NCBI GenBank assembly: GCA_018883365.1
Contig: VEQF01000006.1
Location: 1-56,220, forward strand
DNA from: Candidatus Nanopelagicaceae bacterium
GTDB lineage: Bacteria > Actinomycetota > Actinomycetes > Nanopelagicales > Nanopelagicaceae
Length of the DNA: 56,220 bases
Reading direction: 5' to 3'
Numbering within the stretch: the stretch's first letter is position 1; every line of letters begins with the position of its first letter. Shown piece after piece: positions 1 to 8,140 of this stretch. The notes beneath the pieces were generated by a model. The model ran no database searches, was not told the DNA's origin, and was given only the letters and a program-made list of their open reading frames with translations. A program made the position numbers and the translations under genes.

Positions 1-2
1 CC

Positions 3-734
3 GAAGATGGAAAGCGCGCCAAAAACCATCTTCTAGAGGCTAACTTGCGTCTCGTTGTTTCTCTTGCAAAACGTTACACCGGTCGCGGAATGTTATTCCT
101 TGATCTAATTCAAGAAGGAAACCTTGGTTTGATCCGTGCGGTTGAGAAGTTTGATTACACAAAGGGTTACAAGTTCTCTACCTATGCAACTTGGTGGATT
201 CGCCAGGCAATCACCCGCGCTATGGCGGATCAAGCTCGAACAATACGTATTCCAGTGCACATGGTTGAGGTCATTAACAAGCTTGCCCGTGTACAACGTC
301 AGATGTTGCAGGATCTTGGTCGCGAACCGACCCCAGAAGAGTTGGCTAAAGAACTTGATATGACCCCAGAAAAGGTGGTCGAGGTTCAAAAGTATGGTCG
401 CGAACCAATCTCGCTTCACACTCCACTTGGCGAAGAGGGAGACTCAGAGTTCGGAGATTTGATTGAAGACTCCGAAGCGATTGTGCCTGCAGATGCGGTT
501 TCATTCACTTTGCTTCAAGAGCAACTTCACTCAGTTTTGGACACTCTTTCAGAACGTGAAGCCGGCGTTGTAGCGATGCGTTTCGGTCTCACTGATGGAC
601 AGCCTAAAACCCTTGATGAAATCGGAAAGGTTTATGGCGTAACCCGTGAGCGTATTCGCCAGATTGAATCAAAGACGATGTCCAAGCTGCGCCACCCATC
701 GCGTTCTCAAGTCCTTCGCGATTACCTAGATTAA
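3..734 (+). CDS. sigA: Primary RNA polymerase sigma factor (HrdB/SigA type), 5' end missing
   Basis: Housekeeping sigma-70 that directs RNA polymerase to -10/-35 promoters. The frame is open from base 3, so the gene starts before the window; the first visible residues ([14 protein letters not shown]) are sigma region 2.1. Region 2.3-2.4 ([18 protein letters not shown]), region 3 (about residues 90-140 of the visible part) and the region 4 helix-turn-helix ([20 protein letters not shown]) follow, ending in the usual LRDYLD. The N-terminal region 1 is not in the window. The protein is intact to its stop, and a CDGSH gene follows 21 bp later. In Streptomyces hrdB also lies close to parE/parC, which supports the primary-sigma assignment over an alternative group 2 sigma. 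Confidence 0.96.
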   Translation, partial: EDGKRAKNHLLEANLRLVVSLAKRYTGRGMLFLDLIQEGNLGLIRAVEKFDYTKGYKFSTYATWWIRQAITRAMADQARTIRIPVHMVEVINKLARVQRQMLQDLGREPTPEELAKELDMTPEKVVEVQKYGREPISLHTPLGEEGDSEFGDLIEDSEAIVPADAVSFTLLQEQLHSVLDTLSEREAGVVAMRFGLTDGQPKTLDEIGKVYGVTRERIRQIESKTMSKLRHPSRSQVLRDYLD

Positions 735-755
735 AAACGACACAAGGAGAAAACC

Positions 756-947
756 ATGTCAGATCGCGTAAAGATTTTTGTAAAACCAAACGGCTCTATT
801 CGCGTCACAGGAACTGCAGATTTTGTCGATGCCGAAGGAAATGTCTTGGAAACTAAAGAGAATTTCTCCCTTTGTCGCTGTGGACATTCCAAAGAAAAAC
901 CATATTGCGATGGATCACATCGTGAAGCGGGTTTCCAGGCTGAATAA
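756..947 (+). CDS. CDGSH iron-sulfur domain protein (small, 63 aa)
   Basis: Single-domain CDGSH protein expected to bind a 2Fe-2S cluster through three Cys and one His. The signature CRCGHSKEKPYCDGSH is at residues 40-55, giving the C-x-C-x8-C-x3-H ligand set. A clear ribosome binding site (AAGGAG) lies 5 nt before the ATG, unlike the many leaderless genes in this window. It sits 21 bp after the sigma factor and overlaps the next oxidoreductase gene by about 38 bp, so the two may be translated from one message. Family members act in redox or Fe-S handling; the specific partner cannot be read from sequence. Confidence 0.93.
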   Translation: MSDRVKIFVKPNGSIRVTGTADFVDAEGNVLETKENFSLCRCGHSKEKPYCDGSHREAGFQAE

Positions 948-2253
948 CTCGCTTTGGTTTGATAGCTCAGCTAGCCTAAAAGGAACTGAGCTTGCTACAG
1001 ATGAGTTTGATGTTTCGATAATTGGTGGTGGATTTTCTGGACTTTGGTCCGCCTATCATTTAATTCAAGCTCAACCAACGTTAAAGATTGCAGTTTTTGA
1101 AGCGCAGCACTTTGGTTTTGGCGCAAGTGGGCGAAATGGGGGATGGGCGTCCTCTGATTACCCGGTTTATCGTGCAACCTTAGAAAAGCGTCACGGGGTA
1201 GAAAAAACTGACGCGCTATTCACTGCTTTAAGTGCTGCGATAAATGAAATCGGTGATTTCTCGCGCAACCATGCCGAGCAAGCGTATTTTGTTAAGGCCG
1301 GCACCTTGATGTTTGCCCGCAATGCGGCTCAAGAAATTAGATTGAAATCAATGGCGGATGATCTCCACATCTGGCAAAGCAAAGCTGAGTTGAAAGATCA
1401 GATAAATGTGAAGGATTTGCGTGGGGGTTTATTCAATTCACAATGTGCAACGATAAATCCAATGGGTTTGTTACAGGGATTGTTCAACTTTCTAAAAGCT
1501 AAAGGTGTCTCGCTGATTGAAAACGCCTTCGCCACCGCAATTCCAGGAGGGGTTCTGGTTAATAGCAAATCCATAAAGTCTGCTGTAGTAATTCAAGCGA
1601 CTGAGGTTTATGGCAAACCGGGCCGGGATTTCATCCCGCTTTATTCTCAGATGGTCGCAACCGAGCCGCTAAAAGAAGAGGTTTGGGACGAGATTGGAGT
1701 GAAGGAGCGGTTCACTTTTGCCGAGGGCTCTCATCTGATTAATTACGCCCAACGCACCTCAGACAACAGGCTTGCGATAGGCGGTCGTGGTGCAACTTAT
1801 CCCTTTGGCTCAAAGCTTCAAAGCGGCAAAGAAATGACTCATGTGGTCCATGAAAATATTCGAAATTTGGCCAAGCGATGGTTTCCAGTATTGAACAATG
1901 TTGAATTTACGCATGCGTGGGGCGGCGCAGTTGCAATCACTCGCGACTGGGAGCCCTACGTGCAGTTTGATAAATCGAGTGGATTTGGGCGGCTAGGTGG
2001 TTATGCCGGAGATGGTGTAACTATGAGTTTTCTTGCTGCGAAAATAATGTCAGCGCTGGTCACAGATTCAAATAAAGAAATTACTGGATTACATTTTGTT
2101 AATCGAAAGATAAGAAGCTGGGAAGTGGAGCCACTGCGCTTTTTTGCCGTTAACTCATTGGTAAAAATGAGTGGAATCGCAGATCGTGAAGAAACGATTA
2201 CCAAGAGACCTAGCGTGGTCTCAAAGATTATTGCGCCGCTGATCCTTCGCTGA
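910..2253 (+). CDS. FAD-dependent oxidoreductase (DAO / amine-oxidase-like family)
   Basis: Flavoprotein of the D-amino-acid oxidase superfamily, probably oxidising an amine or amino acid; the substrate is unknown. After a family-typical NSLWFDSS stretch comes the Rossmann dinucleotide-binding motif IIGGGFSGLW, then FEAQHFGFGASGRNGGW, and a C-terminal FAD-contacting GRLGGYAGDGVTMS. About 447 residues, full length for the family. Start chosen at ATG 910, because family members begin just before the SLWFD stretch; this overlaps the CDGSH gene by 38 bp in another frame. GTG 922 is an alternative. The 3' end overlaps the convergent DUF7455 gene by 26 bp. Confidence 0.85.
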   Translation: MDHIVKRVSRLNNSLWFDSSASLKGTELATDEFDVSIIGGGFSGLWSAYHLIQAQPTLKIAVFEAQHFGFGASGRNGGWASSDYPVYRATLEKRHGVEKTDALFTALSAAINEIGDFSRNHAEQAYFVKAGTLMFARNAAQEIRLKSMADDLHIWQSKAELKDQINVKDLRGGLFNSQCATINPMGLLQGLFNFLKAKGVSLIENAFATAIPGGVLVNSKSIKSAVVIQATEVYGKPGRDFIPLYSQMVATEPLKEEVWDEIGVKERFTFAEGSHLINYAQRTSDNRLAIGGRGATYPFGSKLQSGKEMTHVVHENIRNLAKRWFPVLNNVEFTHAWGGAVAITRDWEPYVQFDKSSGFGRLGGYAGDGVTMSFLAAKIMSALVTDSNKEITGLHFVNRKIRSWEVEPLRFFAVNSLVKMSGIADREETITKRPSVVSKIIAPLILR

Positions 2254-2446
2254 GGCGTGAGGTTTCATCATCAATTCGAGTCGCAGCACTTGCTAGACCC
2301 TCTTGATACTTCTTGGCGTGATGTCCGCAGAAAAGTAGTTCGAAACCATTTGGCATAACGGCACGTACATAGGCTTGTGCGCCACAACGATCGCAGCGAT
2401 CAAGCGCATTAAGAGGCGTTGAATCGAGTACTACGTTCTCTGTCAT
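2228..2446 (-). CDS. DUF7455 family small zinc-ribbon-like protein (72 aa)
   Basis: Small actinobacterial protein of unknown function. It has a likely metal site built from RCDRCG (CxxC, residues 17-22) and FCGHHAKKY (C, H, H near residue 40), and a charged C-terminal tail. Such proteins recur next to hrdB/parE in actinobacteria, matching the location here. The gene is convergent with the flavin oxidoreductase (26 bp overlap of the 3' ends) and divergent from parE across about 207 bp. No catalytic motif is seen; a regulatory or protein-binding role is only a guess. Confidence 0.85.
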   Translation of the reverse strand: MTENVVLDSTPLNALDRCDRCGAQAYVRAVMPNGFELLFCGHHAKKYQEGLASAATRIDDETSRLSEGSAAQ

Positions 2447-2639
2447 TACTAGCCTGCCTTTCTTGCCGTTTTATGTTTGCACCTTTTGGATGCCTTCACT
2501 GGAACATCAAACCACCTATTACTTATTCCCCGCAGGTTAAAAAGGATTCTTTTTGCAATTCTCGCCATATTTTGTGAAATTATCGACAAATTCTCAGAGT
2601 TCCCGGCGCGTAATCCTCATGGTTTGAGCTCACGGTAGC

Positions 2640-2645
2640 TACCCT
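2640..2645 (+). promoter_or_regulatory. Putative -10 element of parE (near-leaderless)
   Basis: TACCCT ends 8 nt before the GTG start of parE, so transcription would begin within a base or two of the start codon. A perfect 10-bp palindrome, GGTAGCTACC (2634-2643), overlaps the element. The remaining roughly 185 bp of the DUF7455-parE gap show no gene or convincing structure. Confidence 0.4.
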
Positions 2646-2653
2646 TGCGCATC

Positions 2654-4741
2654 GTGGCTAGTGCAGATAATAAAGATGAAAAAAGAAGTGTTGAGACTTC
2701 TTACTCCGCCAAAGATCTCTCGGTACTAGAGGGTCTTGATGCGGTTCGCAAACGTCCCGGAATGTACATCGGTTCAACCGATGGCCGCGGACTTATGCAC
2801 TGCCTTTGGGAGATTATCGATAACGCGGTTGATGAATCCTTGGCCGGGCACTGCAAGAAAATTGTTATCAATCTAGAAAAAGATGGCTCGGTTGAAGTAC
2901 ATGATGATGGCCGCGGAATTCCAGTTGATAAGGAACCAAAAACTGGACTAACTGGCGTAGAGGTCGTTATGACCAAACTTCACGCCGGTGGAAAGTTCGG
3001 CGGCGGTTCTTATGCTGCAACTGGAGGACTACACGGAGTTGGCGCATCAGTAGTTAACGCTCTTTCATCAAGATTAGATGTTGAAGTTGATCGAGATGGA
3101 AAGATTTACTGGATGTCATTCAAGCGTGGCGTAGCTGGAATTTTCGATGGCGACGGACCTAACGCAACATTTGAACCACAATCTGGCTTGCGGGTAATCG
3201 GAAAAGTTTCTGCAAAAGTAACAGGTACAAGAATTAAGTGGTGGTCTGACAAGCAAATATTTCTTAAAGATGCAGCTTATGATTTAGAAGATATTTACAC
3301 ACGTGCCCGCCAAACTTCATATCTAGTTCCAGGTCTTACTTTGGTAGTTAATGACAACCGCACCAAAGATAAAACTTCAGAGACCTTCTTCCATAAAGGT
3401 GGCATCTCCGAATACTGCGATTTCATTCAACCAGATGCAGCTGTGGGCGATGTAATCCGCCTTACCGGCAAAGGGCACTACCAAGAAACCGTTCCAGTGC
3501 TTGATGAAAAAGGTCATTTAGAGCCTAAAGATGTAGAACGGGATATGGATGTAGATATTGCCATGAAGTGGGGCAATGGCTATGAGACCACTGTTCGTTC
3601 CTTTGTAAACATTATTGCCACCCCAAAAGGTGGAACCCATGTTCAAGGTTTTGAAAAAGCTTTGGTCAAAACTTTCAATGAGTTTCTACGCACCAAAGGT
3701 GTATTAAAGAAAAATGAACAAGATGTCATAAAAGATGACATCGTCGAGGGCTTGACCGCGGTTGTAACCGTGCGAATGTCAGAGCCGCAGTTTGAAGGCC
3801 AAACAAAAGAGGTCCTAGGTACTCCAGCTGTAACCCGCATTGTTCAGCAGGTAGTAAATGATGAATTAAAGAAGTTCTTCACAACTACAAAGAGAATCGA
3901 TAAAGCCAACGGTCTTCTAATTCTAGAAAAGGTGGCAAACGCCTCCAGAACCAGAATTTCAGCACGTGCTCACAAAGAGCTGCAACGTCGCAAAAATGCA
4001 CTGGAGAGCTCATCACTTCCAGCCAAGTTATCTGATTGTCGCTCCGAAGATGTGTCCCGTACCGAACTTTTCATCGTCGAGGGAGAGTCGGCACTCGGAA
4101 CCACAAAGGCGGCTCGAAACTCTGAGTTCCAGGCCATTCTGCCTTTGAAAGGCAAAATCCTTAATGTGCAAAAAGCTTCGCTTTCTCAGATGCTTGATAA
4201 CGCTGAGTGCGCTGCAATCATTCAAGTCATTGGTGCTGGATCAGGCAAATCATTTACATTGGAAGATGCGCGTTATGGCCGCGTGATATTGATGTCTGAC
4301 GCTGATGTCGACGGCGCACACATTCGCTGTTTGATGTTGACGCTTTTGTACCGATACATGAAGCCATTAATCGATGACGGTCGCGTGTTTGCTGCCATCC
4401 CACCTTTACATCGCATTGAAGTTGTCGGCGGGGGAGGCAAAAAAGGCGAGGTTCATTACACCTATTCTGATGATGAAATGAAGAAGCTCCTTACCGATCT
4501 GAAGAAAAATGGCAAGCGCTGGAAGGAGCCACTACAGCGTTATAAAGGTTTGGGTGAGATGGATGCAGATCAGCTGCGGGAAACCACCATGGACCCAGAT
4601 CATCGAACCTTGCGTCGTATAACCATCAAGGATGCTGAAGCTGCAGAGAAAATGTTTGAGCTACTAATGGGCAATGAGGTAGCTCCACGTAAAGAGTTTA
4701 TTGCAACAGCTGATATCGACCGGGAAAGAATTGACGCTTAA
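2654..4741 (+). CDS. parE: DNA topoisomerase IV subunit B (ParE / type IIA GyrB-like ATPase)
   Basis: ATPase subunit of a type IIA topoisomerase. The GHKL ATP site (EIIDNAVDESLAG, DGRGIP, GGLHGVGASVVNALS) occupies roughly residues 45-130, followed by the transducer domain and the TOPRIM domain (VEGESA, DADVDGAHI, the acidic metal triad), ending with RYKGLGEMDADQL. Length about 695 aa is typical. Start taken as GTG 2654; TTG 2645 is the other possibility. It faces the parC-like gene across 18 bp (convergent). Proximity to the sigma gene and a lone GyrA/ParC partner follows the Streptomyces parE/parC arrangement, so ParE is favoured over GyrB, but sequence alone does not exclude a gyrase subunit. 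Confidence 0.88.
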   Translation: MASADNKDEKRSVETSYSAKDLSVLEGLDAVRKRPGMYIGSTDGRGLMHCLWEIIDNAVDESLAGHCKKIVINLEKDGSVEVHDDGRGIPVDKEPKTGLTGVEVVMTKLHAGGKFGGGSYAATGGLHGVGASVVNALSSRLDVEVDRDGKIYWMSFKRGVAGIFDGDGPNATFEPQSGLRVIGKVSAKVTGTRIKWWSDKQIFLKDAAYDLEDIYTRARQTSYLVPGLTLVVNDNRTKDKTSETFFHKGGISEYCDFIQPDAAVGDVIRLTGKGHYQETVPVLDEKGHLEPKDVERDMDVDIAMKWGNGYETTVRSFVNIIATPKGGTHVQGFEKALVKTFNEFLRTKGVLKKNEQDVIKDDIVEGLTAVVTVRMSEPQFEGQTKEVLGTPAVTRIVQQVVNDELKKFFTTTKRIDKANGLLILEKVANASRTRISARAHKELQRRKNALESSSLPAKLSDCRSEDVSRTELFIVEGESALGTTKAARNSEFQAILPLKGKILNVQKASLSQMLDNAECAAIIQVIGAGSGKSFTLEDARYGRVILMSDADVDGAHIRCLMLTLLYRYMKPLIDDGRVFAAIPPLHRIEVVGGGGKKGEVHYTYSDDEMKKLLTDLKKNGKRWKEPLQRYKGLGEMDADQLRETTMDPDHRTLRRITIKDAEAAEKMFELLMGNEVAPRKEFIATADIDRERIDA

Positions 4742-4759
4742 AGATTAGTAATTCAGCCT

Positions 4760-6277
4760 TTAAGCAATAACGGTACGACGCGGAGTTGCAAACTTCTTTT
4801 CAACCTCAGTCAACTCATCTGCAACTTGCTTGCGAAGAGCTTCATCACTCTTTAACAGCGCGGTTAATTTAGAAATCGTTGATTTGAGCTCTTTTTGCTC
4901 GGCTTCAAGTTCAATCTTCGACATCTTTGTGAGGCGACGCAATGGCATATCAAGAATGTAAGTAGCCTGCTCATCGGTTAATTTGAAGCTCTTGATTAGC
5001 GCCTCTTTTGCCTCGGCCGCATCATCGCTGCCACGCACAATCTTCACAACCTTATCGATATCGATGATTGCTTTTAATAATCCATCAACCAAGTTGAGTC
5101 TTGCTGACGCTCTCTCTTTGCGGAAATTTGAGCGGCGGGTAACAACTTCAATTCTATGATTTACAAATACCTGCAAAAGCTCTTTTAGTCCCAGAGTTTT
5201 TGGTTTGCCATTTACCAATGCAACGGCATTGATTGAAAACGCATCCTCAAGCGGTGTTAACTTATAGAGGTTTTCGAGAACCTGTTCCGGTTCAAAACCA
5301 TTTTTAACCTCGATAACCACCTTAGTGCCAGACTGGCCATCGGTGAGATCAACGATGTCGGAAATGCCTTGAATTTTCTTCGCTTTAACTAAGTCGCTAA
5401 TACGTTCTACGACTTTTTCCGGGCCGATGTTAAAGGGGAGTTCGGTGATAGTTATGCCTTGTTTGCGAGTAGTGACTTTTCCAATTTCAACTTTGGCGCG
5501 CACTTTGAAAGCGCCCTTGCCGGTTTCATAGGCTTCAAGAATTCCTTCTTTGCCAATGATTGTTCCACCGGTGGGAAAGTCTGGGGCAGGTACAAATTTC
5601 ATTAACTGCTTCAAGGTTGAATTGGGATTTTCAATTAAATGTTTGGTTGCCGCAATTACTTCACCAAGGTTGTGTGGCGCCATATTGGTTGCCATACCCA
5701 CTGCGATACCGGTTGCACCATTTACCAATAGGTTAGGAAAGGCGGCTGGCAAAACCAAAGGCTCCATAATTTGACCGTCATAGTTAGCGCCGAAATCAAC
5801 AGTATCTTCATCAGCCTCTTCAACCATTAGCAAGGCGGAGTTTGCTAAACGAGCTTCGGTGTAACGCATCGCTGCAGGACCCGCATCTAATGATCCAAAG
5901 TTTCCATGACCATCGATTAGCGGCAAACGCATAGAAAAACTTTGTGCCATGCGAACGAGTGCGTCGTAAATTGCCCCATCACCGTGCGGGTGCAACTTAC
6001 CCATTACCTCACCAACTACACGGGCGCTCTTAACATGTCCTTTTTCCGGACGGAGCCCCATCTCTGACATCTGGTGCAAAATTCTGCGGTGTACTGGCTT
6101 TAGACCATCACGAGCATCCGGCAACGCGCGAGAGTAAATAACGGAATAGGCATACTCTAAGAAAGAGTCTGACATCTCTGATGAAACATCAACATCAACA
6201 ATCTTGCCGGGGAACTCTCCGGGCTTTGGGCCAACCGGCTTTTTCTTTGAGTTCTTTGTTGAATCCGCTTTTGCCAT
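4760..6277 (-). CDS. parC: DNA topoisomerase IV subunit A lacking the C-terminal beta-pinwheel domain
   Basis: DNA breakage-reunion subunit of a type IIA topoisomerase. The winged-helix core has GKLHPHGDGAIYDALVRMAQ (residues 93-112) and the catalytic tyrosine in AAMRYTEARL (about Tyr139). The tower and the coiled-coil region (LDMPLRRLTKMSKIELEAE) follow. The protein stops at about 505 residues, directly after the coiled coil, whereas GyrA/ParC normally continue 250-300 residues into a DNA-wrapping beta-pinwheel. No remnant can follow, because parE ends 18 bp beyond the stop. Start at ATG 6277 (MAKADST, a Lys-rich leader) is preferred over an upstream TTG-type start inside psuK. Confidence 0.9.
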   Translation of the reverse strand: MAKADSTKNSKKKPVGPKPGEFPGKIVDVDVSSEMSDSFLEYAYSVIYSRALPDARDGLKPVHRRILHQMSEMGLRPEKGHVKSARVVGEVMGKLHPHGDGAIYDALVRMAQSFSMRLPLIDGHGNFGSLDAGPAAMRYTEARLANSALLMVEEADEDTVDFGANYDGQIMEPLVLPAAFPNLLVNGATGIAVGMATNMAPHNLGEVIAATKHLIENPNSTLKQLMKFVPAPDFPTGGTIIGKEGILEAYETGKGAFKVRAKVEIGKVTTRKQGITITELPFNIGPEKVVERISDLVKAKKIQGISDIVDLTDGQSGTKVVIEVKNGFEPEQVLENLYKLTPLEDAFSINAVALVNGKPKTLGLKELLQVFVNHRIEVVTRRSNFRKERASARLNLVDGLLKAIIDIDKVVKIVRGSDDAAEAKEALIKSFKLTDEQATYILDMPLRRLTKMSKIELEAEQKELKSTISKLTALLKSDEALRKQVADELTEVEKKFATPRRTVIA

Positions 6278-6306
6278 GGGCGGGATTCTGCCAATGAAAA
6301 GTGGTT

Positions 6307-7197
6307 TTACTGGGGATTGACGCTCGGTCTGGCACCGATAATTGCGACACAACGCGCTGCAACAGTATTTCCATTGTTCATAGCTTGATACAAGTCTTTT
6401 GTTTTGATCCAGGCCGGTATAAATCCGGCGGCAAAGGCATCTCCTGCTCCAGTTGTATCAACTGGAGTTAATCTCATGGTCTCAGCAAGAACCGCTTCAG
6501 ATTCAAAATGAGAGCCAATTGCGCCAAGTGGACCGCGTTTGATTACAACTGTTCCACAAATCTTTCGCAATTCTTGAAGTGCTTCTAAATGTGATGCCGT
6601 GTTGGTTAAAAACAGAGCTTCTTCTTCATTCAAAAGCAAAACATCCATTTCGGACAGATAACTTAAAGCTTTTTCTGTTCCAAAATGAAATATTGTTCCC
6701 ACAGAGGCGGGGTCGAAGAAAAGTGGAATCTTCGCCGCTTTCACAGCCTTAATAATCTTCTCAACTCCACCGGTTGATGCTTTGTTAAATAATGAATAGC
6801 CCGAGAGATAAACCGCATCAAAACCTACAAGTTCCGGAAGATCGGAATCATCTAATCCAGAGTTTGCGCCAGAATCTGGAAACATAGTTCGCTGTCCAGT
6901 TTCATCAACGAGAACTACAACTACACCAGTTTTTGCGCCCTGTTTACGTAGATCTTTGTGTTGAATTTTCCACATATCTAGTTCGGAAATTACAGCTTGT
7001 GCGGCTGCGTCATCTCCGGTACGAGAAACAAAAAAGACCTCATTGCCTTCCTTGGCTAGCCAGGTTGCGGTATTCGCTGCGGCTCCACCGCCATGTGTTG
7101 AGATTTTGGCTGGAGTATCGCTGCCATAATGAATCTCTGAATCAATTAACACCACGACATCTAGCATCAGATCCCCGATACATAGAATTCGTGGCAC
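6307..7197 (-). CDS. psuK: PfkB-family sugar kinase, probable pseudouridine kinase
   Basis: Ribokinase-family kinase, about 296 aa. N-terminal substrate motif HGGGAAANTATWLA (about residues 36-49) and the C-terminal catalytic/anion-hole motif DTTGAGDAFAAGF with Asp as the base. GTG 7197 is chosen as the start: it lies 10 nt after the psuG stop and is preceded by AGGA overlapping that stop. Adjacency to pseudouridine-5'-phosphate glycosidase points to pseudouridine kinase, which supplies psuG with its substrate; otherwise the family is too broad to assign. The parC-like gene follows after 29 bp on the same strand. Confidence 0.85.
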   Translation of the reverse strand: MPRILCIGDLMLDVVVLIDSEIHYGSDTPAKISTHGGGAAANTATWLAKEGNEVFFVSRTGDDAAAQAVISELDMWKIQHKDLRKQGAKTGVVVVLVDETGQRTMFPDSGANSGLDDSDLPELVGFDAVYLSGYSLFNKASTGGVEKIIKAVKAAKIPLFFDPASVGTIFHFGTEKALSYLSEMDVLLLNEEEALFLTNTASHLEALQELRKICGTVVIKRGPLGAIGSHFESEAVLAETMRLTPVDTTGAGDAFAAGFIPAWIKTKDLYQAMNNGNTVAARCVAIIGARPSVNPQ

Positions 7198-7207
7198 TGG
7201 ATAATTC

Positions 7208-8122
7208 CTATTTAATCTGGGCTGCTGCAACTGCGATTTTCGCAGCTAAAGCTGAGTTTTCTTTGATTATCTCAATGTTAACTCTGAGTGACTCGCCATT
7301 TGTGTGGGAGTGGAAATACTCCAGAAGAAACGGCGTTACTGATTTACCTTTAATGCCTGCAACCTCTGCCGCAGCTAACCCTTCGTGGAGAGTTTTTTCA
7401 TGCAAGGCAAAATCCATTTGATTCTTCACAGGGTTTGCAACAACCATTCCAGAGTTGTTTGTTTTAACCTCGTTACGTGCCTGCCAAATTGCTGCAATCT
7501 CTTCAGCTGATTCCGCGCGATACTCCAAATCAAAACCAGAATCAGATAGATAGAAACCTGGGAATCTATTTGTGCGATATCCAATTATCGGAACGGAAAA
7601 TGTCTCTAGTCGCTCCAGGGTTGCAGCAACATCAAGAATGGACTTTGCTCCAGCACTAACTACTAAAACCGGAAGCGAAGCAAGGGAATGAAGGTCAGCT
7701 GACTCATCCCAGGTTTCTTGAGCTCCACGGTGAACGCCACCCAATCCACCGGTGGCAAAAAAAGATATTCCTGCTGCATGGGCAATATGAGAAGTTGCCG
7801 CCACCGTTGTTGCTGCACTCAACTTTTTTGCAGTGACAGAGGCGAGATCACGGATAGATGCTTTTAGAATCGAACTGTCATTTGCGATGCGATCCAAGGA
7901 GTTAGATTCCAAACCAACATGGATTTCACCGTCGATGATCGCGATCGTGGCTGGAACTGCGCCATTGGTACGAACGATTTCCTCTACCGCCAGCGCGACC
8001 TCGATATTTGTAGGTCTTGGAAGGCCATGGCTGATGATTGTTGATTCCAATGCAACAAGCGGAGCATTTTGTGCCAACGCCGCTTGAACTTCCTTCGAGT
8101 ACCGGATCACGAGACTGAACAT
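7208..8122 (-). CDS. psuG: Pseudouridine-5'-phosphate glycosidase
   Basis: Cleaves the C-C glycosidic bond of pseudouridine 5'-phosphate, giving uracil and ribose 5-phosphate, a salvage step for modified RNA turnover. The N-terminal VALESTIISHGLPRPTN and central FATGGLGGVHRGAQETWD are hallmark stretches of the family; length about 304 aa is normal. ATG 8122 (MFSLVIRYS) fits the family start, and a TATCTT hexamer ends 7 nt before it. It is the first gene of the psuG-psuK pair and is divergent from a phosphatase-superfamily gene across only 18 bp. Confidence 0.93.
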   Translation of the reverse strand: MFSLVIRYSKEVQAALAQNAPLVALESTIISHGLPRPTNIEVALAVEEIVRTNGAVPATIAIIDGEIHVGLESNSLDRIANDSSILKASIRDLASVTAKKLSAATTVAATSHIAHAAGISFFATGGLGGVHRGAQETWDESADLHSLASLPVLVVSAGAKSILDVAATLERLETFSVPIIGYRTNRFPGFYLSDSGFDLEYRAESAEEIAAIWQARNEVKTNNSGMVVANPVKNQMDFALHEKTLHEGLAAAEVAGIKGKSVTPFLLEYFHSHTNGESLRVNIEIIKENSALAAKIAVAAAQIK

Positions 8123-8129
8123 TACTGGA

Positions 8130-8135
8130 AAGATA
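8130..8135 (-). promoter_or_regulatory. Putative -10 element of psuG (leaderless)
   Basis: On the minus strand TATCTT is followed by 7 nt and then the psuG ATG, placing the predicted transcription start at or next to the start codon. It lies inside the 18-bp gap to the divergent gene at 8141. Confidence 0.55.
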
Positions 8136-8140
8136 CTCCC

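Noticed and set aside
105-419. Antisense open frame inside the sigma factor gene (and many similar shadows, such as 5550-5774, 10229-10714 and 38527-38886)
   Set aside because: They mirror codon structure of well-recognised genes, have no recognisable domain or ribosome binding site, and their composition follows the sense gene.
823-909. Upstream extension of the FAD oxidoreductase frame
   Set aside because: It lies within the CDGSH gene in another frame and precedes the family-typical N-terminus; ATG 910 is a better start.
2525-2560. AAAAAG-GATT-CTTTTT inverted repeat as a terminator between DUF7455 and parE
   Set aside because: Genes diverge here, so no terminator is needed, and a 6-bp A/T stem is too weak.
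4742-4759. A frameshift or split remnant of the ParC C-terminal domain
   Set aside because: Only 18 bp separate the parC and parE stop codons, so no remnant can exist; the short form is genuine in this sequence.
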